NCBI RefSeq assembly: GCF_008704715.1
Contig: NZ_CP023689.1
Span: 3,720,001-3,784,000, forward strand
Direction: 5' to 3'
Source: Streptomyces chartreusis
Lineage (GTDB): Bacteria; Actinomycetota; Actinomycetes; Streptomycetales; Streptomycetaceae
Length of the DNA: 64,000 nt
In this document: piece after piece, positions 42,148 to 49,780 of the stretch
Numbering within the stretch: position 1 is the first letter of the stretch
How the letters are laid out: each line of letters begins with the position of its first letter
The notes under the pieces: model-generated
Databases searched by the model: none
What the model was told of the DNA's origin: nothing
Seen by the model: the letters and a program-made list of their open reading frames with translations, nothing else
Translations under genes and position numbers: made by a program

Positions 42148-42813
42148 ATGCTCTTCGGCCGTACGCCGGTCCTGCCCACCCCCGAGCAGGCGCTCCAGGG
42201 CCGCCCGGAACCGATCTTCACGGTCCCCGACCGCCACACGGTCCTCGGCAACCCGCTCCTCGGCCCCTACCCCGAGGGCCTGGAGACGGCCGACTTCGCG
42301 CTGGGCTGCTTCTGGGGCGCGGAGCGCAAGTTCTGGCAGCTCCCGGCGGGCGTATGGACAACGCTGGTCGGCTACCAGGGCGGCTACACAGAGAACCCCA
42401 CCTACGAGGAGGTCTGCTCGGGCCTCACCGGCCACACGGAGGTCGTCCGCGTGGTCCACGACCCGAGCGTCATCTCCTACGACCGCCTCCTGAAGACCTT
42501 CTGGGAGTCCCACAACCCCACGCAGGGCTTCCGCCAGGGCAACGACGTAGGCACCCAGTACCGCTCGGCGATCTACCCGAACACCCCCGCCCAGACCAGG
42601 ACCGCCGAGTCCTCCCGCGACGCCTACCAAAAGGTCCTGACAGCCTCGGGCTACGGCAAGATCACCACAGAAATCCTCCCGTCAGAGGGCCGCCCGTTCT
42701 ACCCGGCAGAGGCATACCACCAGCAGTACCTCGACAAAAACCCGGGCGGGTACTGCGGCCTCGGCGGAACCGGGGTGTCCTGCCCGATCGGTGTGGCGAC
42801 GGCTGAGGGATGA
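42148..42813 (+). CDS. msrA: Peptide-methionine (S)-S-oxide reductase, longer form
   Basis: 221 residues. The catalytic GCFWGAERKFW (Cys near 54) is followed by VGYQGGYTENPTYEEVCSGLTGHTEVV, QGNDVGTQYRSAIY and a C-terminal GGYCGLGGTGVSCPIG with two resolving Cys. It reduces methionine-S-sulphoxide in proteins, recycling through thioredoxin. The ATG at 42148 has GGAAGGAA 5 nt upstream. The stop overlaps the next gene (ATGA). A diverged copy of its last 48 bp lies at 46237-46284, which suggests integration or rearrangement at this gene end. A second msrA lies at 49122-49634. Confidence 0.92.
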   Translation: MLFGRTPVLPTPEQALQGRPEPIFTVPDRHTVLGNPLLGPYPEGLETADFALGCFWGAERKFWQLPAGVWTTLVGYQGGYTENPTYEEVCSGLTGHTEVVRVVHDPSVISYDRLLKTFWESHNPTQGFRQGNDVGTQYRSAIYPNTPAQTRTAESSRDAYQKVLTASGYGKITTEILPSEGRPFYPAEAYHQQYLDKNPGGYCGLGGTGVSCPIGVATAEG

Positions 42814-43403
42814 GCAGCGAGTTGGACAGAGACCGTCTGTCCGCACTGTGGCAGCGCCAGTTCCCGAAGGGGCCTCCGATCGCCCATGAACTGCGCACTG
42901 CCTACAGCGACCGTTGGGTGCGCTTCCACAGCCTGCCGCACTCGAAGCGCTACCCGGAGACCGAGGACGAGTACGCCATCGCCCTTCACCGGTACAACAC
43001 GATCCTGGACGAACTCTTCGAGGGCACCGACGTCTACGTGATCACCGTGGCCTGGTCCTGGGAACCGGGCGGACCGGAGCTCCCGCCAGTGCTGCGCGAG
43101 GTGCACCCCCAAGGCGCCCGATGGACGACGCTGGCTTACGACGACGATCCCGACCCCGAGCTCCACAGCTACACGCACCTCTACGCGGACCGCCGCCCCT
43201 GGTGGCGAGGCACGGTGGACGACATCCTCCGCGAAGTGGCAGACGACGTACTCAGTGGAGTGATCATCACCGACAGCGGCCTCACCCGCATCCACCACCC
43301 ATACGACGGCGGCGCAGACGTCATCCTCACCACACCCCCGGAACGAGACGCACTGCGCGAACGACACACCGACTGGCTCTCCTCCCACCCGTCGGGCCTC
43401 TGA
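42810..43403 (+). CDS. DUF3885-like protein
   Basis: 197 residues, soluble. Recognisable elements are LWQRQFPKGPPIAHELRTAYSDRWVRFHSLPHSKRYPETEDEYAIALHRYNTIL (by position 13-66), ITVAWSWEP, and WWRGTVDDILREVADDVLSGVIITDSGLTRIHHPYDGGADVIL. The last part, an acidic/aromatic loop followed by HPYDGGAD, is typical of DUF3885. Function unknown. Its ATG lies inside the msrA stop, so it depends on msrA translation. Proteins of this kind are found scattered in accessory regions. Confidence 0.75.
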   Translation: MSSELDRDRLSALWQRQFPKGPPIAHELRTAYSDRWVRFHSLPHSKRYPETEDEYAIALHRYNTILDELFEGTDVYVITVAWSWEPGGPELPPVLREVHPQGARWTTLAYDDDPDPELHSYTHLYADRRPWWRGTVDDILREVADDVLSGVIITDSGLTRIHHPYDGGADVILTTPPERDALRERHTDWLSSHPSGL

Positions 43404-43409
43404 AGCGCA

Positions 43410-43440
43410 CTAGGTCCTGTCCGATGGGTCGTGGAATCGG
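43410..43440. repeat. Possible IS-end remnant
   Basis: ACTAGGTCCTGTCCGATGGG resembles the outer ends of IS5-type elements in Streptomyces (TCCTGTCCG core), from memory. A decayed IS5-type transposase lies about 550 bp downstream. No matching inverted end was found, so this is only a hint. Confidence 0.25.
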
Positions 43441-43476
43441 GTGGGTTCAACGAAGCGGTGCGGCGATGATGTGCGG

Positions 43477-43953
43477 GTGTTCTACGAAGATCTCAGCGAG
43501 TACGACTACCAGGACGAGGATGCGTTCACGGACAGGGAGTCGGGCTTCTACGCGCTCTGGTACCGCCCGGCGTACACCCGCCTGAACATCGGGTGGCTGG
43601 AAGCCGGCAAGCCGTACTCGACAGGGACGGTCTCCATGGTGTTCGTGGAGAAGCTGAAGGCTGTTCAGGCGGTCCAGTGGATGAACGTCTGCCTCGGGGT
43701 GCACGAGTGCGACCTATGTCCTGAGGATGAGGCTCCGGAAGGGAACGGGGAGGTGCGGATTCCGGGTGGGCCCGGCACCGCATTTGCCGCGCCGTTTCTG
43801 ATCACGCATTACGTCACCGTCCACGGCTACCGACCGCCGCAGGTCTTCATTGATGCCGTTCTCGCTGTCGATCTCGACGCGTGGGCATCGGCACGGTGGC
43901 CCGACGTCCCCTTTCCCTGGGTTCCGAATGACGCGGAACGCATGCTGGAGTAG
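43477..43953 (+). CDS. Small acidic protein, possibly DUF7919 family
   Basis: 158 residues, soluble and acidic. The start VFYEDLSEYDYQDEDAF and RLNIGWLEAGKPYSTGTV resemble a small Streptomyces family with an N-terminal Tyr/Asp-rich motif. A short Cys cluster NVCLGVHECDLCPED (CxxxxxxCxxC) could bind a metal. The end PPQVFIDAVLAVDLDAWASARWPDVPFPWVP is typical of this group. In-frame GTGs at 43441 and 43471 are alternative starts. Function is unknown. It stops 13 bp before the transposase remnant. Confidence 0.6.
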   Translation: MFYEDLSEYDYQDEDAFTDRESGFYALWYRPAYTRLNIGWLEAGKPYSTGTVSMVFVEKLKAVQAVQWMNVCLGVHECDLCPEDEAPEGNGEVRIPGGPGTAFAAPFLITHYVTVHGYRPPQVFIDAVLAVDLDAWASARWPDVPFPWVPNDAERMLE

Positions 43954-43965
43954 AGGGGGCGAGGC

Positions 43966-44500
43966 TTACGTTCGCAGCCAGAGCCGGATCGAGGCGACGG
44001 TTACCGTCCCGTGAAGGAGGTAGGCCCGCTTGTCGTAACGGGTCGCGACCGCGCGGAAGATCTTTAGCCGGTTGATCGTCCGCTCCACTTCGTTCCGCCG
44101 GTAGATCTCTCTGTCGAACCCGGTCGGACGGCCGCCCATACTGCCGCGCCGCTGGCTGTTGGCCCGCTGATCCCTGGGCTCCAGGATCGTGTGCTTGATC
44201 TGGCGCCGCCGCAGATGGCGACGGTTGCGGCGCGACGAATAGGCTTTGTCGCCCCCAAGATGGTCGGGACGAGTGCGCGGGTGTCCGCCAGCTGGCCGCG
44301 GAACCCGGATCTGATCCAGCACGGGAATCAACTGGGGAGGGCATCGCCCCACTGACAGGGAGTGGTGACGAAGGCGAGTGGGCGACGTCCGCCCTCACCC
44401 GCCAAATGAATCTTGCAGGTCAGCCCGCCTCTGGAACGGCCCAGGGAACCGTCGCCGGTGGCAGCTGCGTGGCCTCATGACACGAAGCCACCATCCGCAC
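43966..44500 (-). pseudogene. Decayed IS5-family (DDE) transposase
   Basis: The C-terminal half of a DDE transposase is intact: DQIRVPRPAGGHPRTRPDHLGGDKAYSS, HTILEPRDQ, RNEVERTINRLKIFRAVATRYDKRAYL (the DDE region's Asp and Glu). Upstream, LGRSRGGLTCKIHLAGEGGRRPLAFVTTP reads in another frame, so a frameshift lies near 44330-44340. Farther up an in-frame stop (near 44475) follows, and the N-terminal third is absent. The element is inactive. It marks past insertion into this accessory block. Confidence 0.85.
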
Positions 44501-44599
44501 TCGGAACTGACAGGTAGGGCACATTTCCCTACAGATCCTCTGGGCGGATGCCGCCTTGGGCTCGCCGGCCGATCGCCGTTCGGTGGCGGCTCGCAGTCG

Positions 44600-45370
44600 T
44601 CACGGACTTCCCGCCCCCGGCATGGTCGGGTCCCCGGCGGTCTCGGTGCGAGTGCGCTCGTATTCCGCCGGGTCGAGAATCTCCCATACCGCCTGGCCGA
44701 CGGCCAGAACGCCGCGGGCCGGCAGGGGCACGTCACCGATGCGCGGGTTCTCCCTCAGCCGGGTCGGGTGCCCGAGGTCGACGCCATCGAATGTGCCGTG
44801 CGAGTCGTCGACGTAGTACATGCGCTGCGGCATGAGCGTTCCGGTGTGACCGCTCGGCATCGTGCCGGACAGCTGGAGGTCCCCCAATCCCAGCGCACGG
44901 GCCAGACGCTCGCGAGCCCGCACCAGGAGTCGAGGGCGCCAGGAGGCGAGCGGCAGCGCCCCACCGATGCCGTTGAGGAGACCGAGTAGTCGGGTCTCGG
45001 AGGCGGTGAGGGTCCAGTCCAGGGATGGGGAATCCATCGTCACCCGCAACGTGGCAGGACCCGCCCACCTGAGCCCGATCCGGGCATGGCCTGTGCGGTC
45101 GCAGGCAGCGCCGTAGTACCTGGGGCAAGCGGTGTCCAGGCGTGGCCCGTCGACGTGAATCGACCAGCTGCCGTTCGGGTCGCGATGCCACAGCGTGCGG
45201 TAGGGACCGAAGCAGTTCTCCGGAAAGACGCGCAGGGCGAGCACGTGACCGGAATCGAAGGGGAGTCCGAAGACACCCCAGCCCTTGACGTATTCGTGCT
45301 GGGGCCATGGCGCCCGGCCCCGTACAGGCGGAACATCGGACAGCGCGGAGGAAAGATCGAGCATCTCCAT
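44600..45370 (-). CDS. Uncharacterised soluble protein
   Basis: 256 residues, family not recognised. The N-terminal half is rich in aromatic beta-strand-like segments (EYVKGWGVFGLPFDSGHVLALRVFPENCFGPYRTLWHRDP by position 27-66; GSWSIHVDGPRLDTACPRYYG). RIGLRWAGPATLRVTMDSPSLDWTLTASETRLLGLLN follows, then a helical end. The pattern suggests a lipocalin-like or carotenoid-hydratase-like beta-barrel, which is a guess. Starts at 45370 or 45364 are both possible. It is flanked by the IS remnant and a DUF4291 gene. Confidence 0.65.
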   Translation of the reverse strand: MEMLDLSSALSDVPPVRGRAPWPQHEYVKGWGVFGLPFDSGHVLALRVFPENCFGPYRTLWHRDPNGSWSIHVDGPRLDTACPRYYGAACDRTGHARIGLRWAGPATLRVTMDSPSLDWTLTASETRLLGLLNGIGGALPLASWRPRLLVRARERLARALGLGDLQLSGTMPSGHTGTLMPQRMYYVDDSHGTFDGVDLGHPTRLRENPRIGDVPLPARGVLAVGQAVWEILDPAEYERTRTETAGDPTMPGAGSP

Positions 45371-45587
45371 CACCCCGGCGAGGTTGGCCTGTGCCGCAGG
45401 TCAAGGGTACGGGGGTCACGCGGGGTACTGCAGGTGGATGGCACGGACCTGTCCGTGTAAACCGCTCTCTTCGAAGAGGCCCGCCGTGGCTCCGGCTAAC
45501 GCACCATGGGCCGACGCGCCCTCCTCACAAGGCACGGCGATCGAAAATCAGTGTCCGCCTGCTCCGGCAGGCGCCACGCTGTAGGCC

Positions 45588-46181
45588 ATGGAAGAACCGC
45601 AACGCGTGATCCGTGCGGCTTATGCCGAGTCCACGATCACCGTCTACCAGGCGTACTCCCCGGAGATAGGCCTGCCCGCCGTCCGCGAGGGCCGTTTCCC
45701 CTCAGTGTGGAAGCGGGACCGGATGACGTGGATCAAACCGTCGTTCCTGTGGATGATGTACCGCTGCGGCTGGGGCACCAAGCCAGGTCAGGAGACCATC
45801 CTGGCGGTGGAGATCAGCCGCGAGGGCTTCGAGTGGGCGCTGCGCCACGCCTGCCTGTCACATTACGCGCGCGGGGTACACCCCGACCGCGCCGCCTGGC
45901 AGCGCCAGTTGAAGCGCGCGCCCACCCGTGTGCAGTGGGACCCGGAGCGGGACCTGCGCCTACAACCCATGCCGTACCGGTCCCTGCAACTCGGCCTCTC
46001 CGGCGAGGCCGCACGACGCTACGCGGACGAGTGGACGGTCTCCATCCGCGACGTGACCCCAATCGCCCGCGAGATCCATGCCCTCGTCAACAGCGGAGAC
46101 CTCAACTCCGCCGCCCGGCTACTGCCCCAGGAGCACCCCTACCCCGTTGAAGACGATCTCCTTGCCCCGCTGGACGGATGA
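45588..46181 (+). CDS. DUF4291 family protein
   Basis: 197 residues, soluble. The family core is clear: ITVYQAYSPEIGLPAVREGRF, RDRMTWIKPSFLWMMYRCGWGTKPGQE, ILAVEISREGFEWAL and VQWDPERDLRLQPMPYRSLQLGLSGEA. The positions of Tyr, Asp, Trp-Ile-Lys-Pro-Ser and Trp-Met residues are highly conserved in DUF4291, whose function is unknown. It has no apparent operon partner. The gene lies just before the stray msrA 3' end. Confidence 0.85.
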   Translation: MEEPQRVIRAAYAESTITVYQAYSPEIGLPAVREGRFPSVWKRDRMTWIKPSFLWMMYRCGWGTKPGQETILAVEISREGFEWALRHACLSHYARGVHPDRAAWQRQLKRAPTRVQWDPERDLRLQPMPYRSLQLGLSGEAARRYADEWTVSIRDVTPIAREIHALVNSGDLNSAARLLPQEHPYPVEDDLLAPLDG

Positions 46182-46451
46182 CGGACTGACCCAGCCGACG
46201 TCCGGCTCACGGGCCTCATGGCAGCACAGGCTCCTAGGGACAGGCGTGACCTGTCCGATCGGTGTCGTGCAAGCCGAAGGGTGATCTTTGCGAGTGAGTC
46301 GTCGGGGTCGGGCGCCATGGGTGGGGGCGATCGTGCGTACCGCCCTGGCGCATGCTGCCCACCGGGCTCCGTCTCGGGTGCGTACGACCTTGAGCGGTGG
46401 CTCCGTGCATGTCTTGCCGTGCCATGTGCAGCGGGCCTCTCGGAAGGACAC
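46119..46451 (-). CDS. Possible small Cys/His protein, doubtful
   Basis: The first 55 or so residues have coding character and a possible zinc knuckle (CTWHGKTCTEPPLKVVRT, then WAACARAVRTIAPTHG). The rest reads antisense through the msrA-end copy and into the DUF4291 end, which looks artificial. If real, the gene was cut at the junction near 46284. The start codon would be the GTG at 46451. There is no good Shine-Dalgarno. Confidence 0.3.
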   Translation of the reverse strand: MSFREARCTWHGKTCTEPPLKVVRTRDGARWAACARAVRTIAPTHGARPRRLTRKDHPSACTTPIGQVTPVPRSLCCHEAREPDVGWVSPSSVQRGKEIVFNGVGVLLGQ

Positions 46452-46494
46452 GCTGCGGGGGTCCAGCCCCTCGGGGAGGTCCGTTTTCGGGTGT
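46182..46494. other. Intergenic region with msrA-end copy
   Basis: About 310 bp without a confirmed gene. Its left part carries the diverged msrA 3' end (46237-46284). Its right part overlaps a possible minus-strand small ORF (46449 downward). No promoter or terminator was recognised. Confidence 0.5.
46237..46284 (+). pseudogene. Diverged second copy of the msrA 3' end
   Basis: The frame reads GTGVTCPIGVVQAEG-stop, against GTGVSCPIGVATAEG-stop at the end of msrA (42766-42813). By eye about 36 of 48 bases match. No other msrA sequence is found upstream of it. It looks like the displaced or ancestral end of an msrA gene, left behind when the 3.4-kb block between the two copies arrived. Confidence 0.75.
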
Positions 46495-47187
46495 CTATGT
46501 CTGTCCGGGTGCGGCCGGGTCGTCTTGGGCCGGGCTGACGTGTACGGCGATGTAGCGGAACTCGCCGCCTGATCCCGCCAGTTCGGAGTACGGCTTCCAG
46601 TCGAGGCCGTATGTGCCTCGTAGTGTGCAGGTGTTGGGCTCGTAGGTGCCTCCGGCCCAGCGCAGCGTGCCGGTGAGTTCTCTTCCTTCGTGGATCCGGA
46701 ACTCCCGGTCTCGCGTCTGGCCTCGCCCGGGGGCGGGGGCGCTCCACAGGGCCGGGGCGTTGGTCAGCATGATGGCCAGACCGTTCTGGTCCGGCCGGCG
46801 GCAGAAGCGCTCCAGCCTGGCTATGTCCCGGACGAAGTGCAGGCGTGCGAGGTCCGTCGCCGCGTGTCCCTTGAGGGCGTAGTCCTCCGACGGCGTGCCT
46901 GCGGTGCCCGTCCAGCGCCGGGTGAAGTACTTGAACTCGATCGCGGTGCGGGCCGTATCGCTGAAGCACAGCAGGTCCAGGTACTCGGTCCGGTCCTGGT
47001 GCCGCTGCGGTACTTCGAGCCTGGAGTGCACGTCCCGGTCCAGTTCCCACAGCAGCCTGGCGAAACTGTGCTGGAAGTCGGCTTCGGAGTGGAAAACCGG
47101 TCTGCGTCGGCCGAGTTCCTTGATGACGTCGTCGAGTGGGACGCGCCCGGCCACGGTGCTGTCGTCGGCCGTCGGTGTGGTGGTCAC
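46495..47187 (-). CDS. PD-(D/E)XK-like nuclease-fold protein, function unknown
   Basis: 230 residues. FHSEADFQHSFARLLWEL (about 32-49) is followed by EYLDLLCFSDTARTAIEFKYF, which gives Asp71, Glu84 and Lys86 in the spacing of the PD-(D/E)XK active site. C-terminal blocks AIMLTNAPALWS and LRGTYGLDWKPYSEL are conserved-looking. The fold occurs in restriction, repair and other defence nucleases. No methylase or other partner is nearby. It is divergent from the HEAT gene and at the edge of the accessory block. Confidence 0.65.
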   Translation of the reverse strand: MTTTPTADDSTVAGRVPLDDVIKELGRRRPVFHSEADFQHSFARLLWELDRDVHSRLEVPQRHQDRTEYLDLLCFSDTARTAIEFKYFTRRWTGTAGTPSEDYALKGHAATDLARLHFVRDIARLERFCRRPDQNGLAIMLTNAPALWSAPAPGRGQTRDREFRIHEGRELTGTLRWAGGTYEPNTCTLRGTYGLDWKPYSELAGSGGEFRYIAVHVSPAQDDPAAPGQT

Positions 47188-47316
47188 ACTGCCATTGAAG
47201 TGGTTCGAGGAAGTGGCTCACAGCGATTGCGCAAATTGGATCGACCTCCAAGCCCGGAAGGCTTTGACCTTGACACGGTGGTAAGGCGTTCACTGCCTGT
47301 CGAGGAGGTGGTTGCT

Positions 47317-47985
47317 GTGGCCACTGGGCAGGATGCGGGTGCGGTGGAGGCGCTGCGGGGGCTGGAGGACGAGCGGTCGTCCGTGCGGTTGCGGGCGGCG
47401 TTGGTGGTGGGCTCGGCGCCGGAGACGGGGTTTGTCGGGAAGCTCGTCGAGCGGTGCGCGGTCGAGTCGGATTTCTTCGTTCGCGACATGCTGACCTGGG
47501 CGCTCACCCGCCATCCGGTGTCCGTGACGCTCCCCGAGCTGCTCCGCGAGGTCGGTTCGGAGCGGGCGCAGGCTCGTAGTCAGGCGTTGCACACTTTGTC
47601 CAAGATCGGGGACCGGCGGGGGTGGCCGGCGATCACTCGGGCGCTTCTGTCCGACGCCGATGACGAGGTGGCGCGGAGCGCATGGCGGGCCGCGGTCGTG
47701 CTCGTGCCGGACGGGGAGGAGTCCGAGTTGGCCTCGGTGCTGGCGACGCAGCTCGGGCGCGGTGAGCGGGAGACTCAGTTGAGTCTCAGCCGGGCGCTGG
47801 TCGCGCTCGGCGAGGTCGTGGAGCCGGCGCTGCGCGTTGCGGCAGCGGTCCCCGACCCGCAGGTGCGCACGCACGCGCTCGCCACCGAGCGGCTGCTGCG
47901 CGACCCTGATGCCGGTTTCGAGTCCGCGATCGAGGAGGCGAAGCGCGTCGTGGCTCTTGGCGGGTCCGGCCGGGCTGAGCAGTAA
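47317..47985 (+). CDS. HEAT-repeat protein
   Basis: 222 residues built from HEAT-like helical pairs (VEALRGLEDERSSVRLRAALVVG, LPELLREVGSERAQARSQALHTLSKIGDRRGWPAITRALLSDADDEVARSAWRAAVVLV by position, TQLSLSRALVALGEVVEPAL). The GTG at 47317 has GAGGAGG 8 nt upstream; the frame opens much earlier but the upstream part is shadow sequence. Such repeats bind proteins. The next gene is a MerR regulator that itself ends in HEAT-like repeats, so the two probably share ancestry or partners. Confidence 0.78.
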   Translation: MATGQDAGAVEALRGLEDERSSVRLRAALVVGSAPETGFVGKLVERCAVESDFFVRDMLTWALTRHPVSVTLPELLREVGSERAQARSQALHTLSKIGDRRGWPAITRALLSDADDEVARSAWRAAVVLVPDGEESELASVLATQLGRGERETQLSLSRALVALGEVVEPALRVAAAVPDPQVRTHALATERLLRDPDAGFESAIEEAKRVVALGGSGRAEQ

Positions 47986-48039
47986 GGCATGGGAGTAGGT
48001 CGTGTTGGTCGTGAGTCCGGCCCGGAGGGACAGTAGGAC

Positions 48040-49038
48040 GTGTTGATCGGTGAGGTGGCTCGACGGTCCGGGGTCAGTGCTCGCATGCTCCGGCACTACG
48101 AGTCGCTCGGGCTGTTGCGGCCGTCGGGGCGTACCGGCTCCGGCTATCGGGAGTACTCCGGTGAGGACATTCGGCGGATCTTCCACATCGAGAGCCTCAG
48201 GTCGCTGGGTCTGTCGTTGCGCGAGATCGGACGCGCGCTCGACGACCCCGGCTTCACGCCTTCGGCACTCGTCGACGACCTCATCCGTCAGACGCGTGAA
48301 CGCATCGCGGCCGAGACCGATCTGCTCACGCGACTGCGCCGCATCGACGCCGCGGAACCGGCCGGCTGGGAGGACGTACTCCAGGTCGTCGCGGTCCTTC
48401 AGGCCCTCGGGTCGAAGAGCCCTGCCGCTCGTCAGCGCGCGGCCCTGTCCGCCGGTGACGAGGTGCCGGTGGATGCCCTGGTCGAGGCGGTGCTCCGGGA
48501 GACGGAGCCGAATGTCGCCGGAGCCCTTCGGTGGGCGCTGGCTCGGTCCGGCGCCGACGGCACGGCGCTGCTGGCGAAGGGTCTCGACTCGCCCGTGGCC
48601 GCGGTGCGGGAACGTGCCGTCCGATCTCTCGCCGAGCTGGCCGGTGACGAACCCACCGCCCACCTGCGGGACGCCCTCGCGCACCCCGATGTCGTGGTGC
48701 GGGGCCATGCGGCCCTTGCCCTCGGCACTCGCGGCGTGGCCGACGCGATCCCGGTGCTCATCGACATGATCGTGGACGGCCGGAACGACACCGACGCCGC
48801 CGATGCCCTCAGCGTGCTGGCGAGCGATACGGCGACGGCCGACCGCATCGCCGGCGGCCTCATCAGCCGCCTCGGCACCGGGACCGCCGAAGCCCCGGCA
48901 CGCGTACGGCTCACCCAGTCGCTCGCCGACATCCCGGGGGACACGGCCGCACGTGCCCTCATCGAGCTCTCCCAGGACGCGGACCGCGCTGTCGCGGTCA
49001 CCGCGACCTATCTGCTTCGCCTACGCGACGCACATTGA
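48040..49038 (+). CDS. MerR-family regulator fused to HEAT-like repeats
   Basis: 332 residues. The MerR DNA-binding domain is complete (MLIGEVARRSGVSARMLRHYESLGLLRPSGRTGSGYREYSGEDIRRI by position 1-47) with its coiled-coil linker. From about residue 125 on, HEAT/PBS-lyase-like repeats follow: ALRWALARSGADGTALLAKGL, AAVRERAVRSLAELAGDEPTAHLRDALAHPDVVVRGHAALALGTRGVADAIPVLIDM by position. These replace the usual small ligand-binding C-terminus. The start is a GTG. It lies 54 bp after the HEAT gene and is probably in the same operon. Confidence 0.82.
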   Translation: MLIGEVARRSGVSARMLRHYESLGLLRPSGRTGSGYREYSGEDIRRIFHIESLRSLGLSLREIGRALDDPGFTPSALVDDLIRQTRERIAAETDLLTRLRRIDAAEPAGWEDVLQVVAVLQALGSKSPAARQRAALSAGDEVPVDALVEAVLRETEPNVAGALRWALARSGADGTALLAKGLDSPVAAVRERAVRSLAELAGDEPTAHLRDALAHPDVVVRGHAALALGTRGVADAIPVLIDMIVDGRNDTDAADALSVLASDTATADRIAGGLISRLGTGTAEAPARVRLTQSLADIPGDTAARALIELSQDADRAVAVTATYLLRLRDAH

Positions 49039-49070
49039 CGTAGCAGTACTCGCGCGCCGCACATGCGGGC

Positions 49071-49110
49071 GCGGCCCGGCCGCGGAGTCTCCTCCGATCG
49101 ACCGGGCCGC
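49071..49110. terminator. Hairpin between convergent merR-HEAT and msrA genes
   Basis: GCGGCCCGG (49071-49079) and CCGGGCCGC (49102-49110) are perfect 9-bp complements with a 22-nt loop, lying between the stops of two convergent genes. Confidence 0.5.
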
Positions 49111-49121
49111 TCCGCGCTCGC

Positions 49122-49634
49122 TCAGCCCTCCGCGCGGGCGGGCAGCTTCCAGCCCGGGCGCGGGAAGTGGCAGGTGTAGCCGTCCGGGTATCGCTGGAGG
49201 TAGTCCTGGTGCTCGGGCTCGGCCTCCCAGAAGGGGCCGACCGGCTCCACCTCGGTGACGACCTTGCCGGGCCACAGGCCGGAGGCGTCAACGTCCGCGA
49301 TCGTGTCCTCGGCGACCCGCTTCTGCTCGTCGTCCACGTAGTAGATCGCCGAGCGGTAGCTGAGGCCGATGTCGTTGCCCTGGCGGTTCTTCGTGCTCGG
49401 GTCGTGGATCTGGAAGAAGAACTCCAGGAGCGCGCGGTAGTCGGTCTTCGACGGGTCGTAGAGGATCTCGATGGCCTCCGCGTGCGTGCCGTGGTTACGG
49501 TACGTCGCGTTCGGCACGTCACCCCCGGTGTAACCCACCCGGGTCGCCGTCACGCCCGGAAGCCGGCGGATCAGCTCCTCCATCCCCCAGAAACATCCGC
49601 CCGCCAGCACGGCCCTCTGCGTCTGCGCAGCCAT
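49122..49634 (-). CDS. msrA: Peptide-methionine (S)-S-oxide reductase, short form
   Basis: 170 residues, standard MsrA core: AGGCFWGMEELIRRLPGV with the catalytic Cys near 14, VGYTGGDVPNATYRNHGTHAEAI, QGNDIGLSYRSAIYYVDDEQ, and the C-terminal YTCHFPRPGW with a resolving Cys. The longer N-terminal extension and Cys-pair end of the other msrA are absent. The ATG at 49634 has GGAGGG 7 nt upstream. It is a single gene convergent with the MerR-HEAT gene. The two MsrA proteins belong to different subtypes, so this is not a recent duplication. Confidence 0.93.
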   Translation of the reverse strand: MAAQTQRAVLAGGCFWGMEELIRRLPGVTATRVGYTGGDVPNATYRNHGTHAEAIEILYDPSKTDYRALLEFFFQIHDPSTKNRQGNDIGLSYRSAIYYVDDEQKRVAEDTIADVDASGLWPGKVVTEVEPVGPFWEAEPEHQDYLQRYPDGYTCHFPRPGWKLPARAEG

Positions 49635-49780
49635 CACGGCCCTCCAATACCTGTCAGCTCGGTCACTCGGGCTACTCCGCACGCACACCACCGGCGTCCG
49701 AGCCCACCCTCCTCAACGCTCGAAGGTGCCGGCCGATTCCAACCCCGCACCGCCCTCCGTACGGTCACCGGTCTCCGCGC

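Noticed and set aside
43410..44540. Complete IS element with both ends
   Set aside because: Only one possible end and a decayed transposase were found; no matching inverted end or target duplication is visible.
46690..47316. In-frame upstream extension of the HEAT gene
   Set aside because: Antisense to the PD-(D/E)XK-like gene and without HEAT character; GTG at 47317 has a good Shine-Dalgarno.
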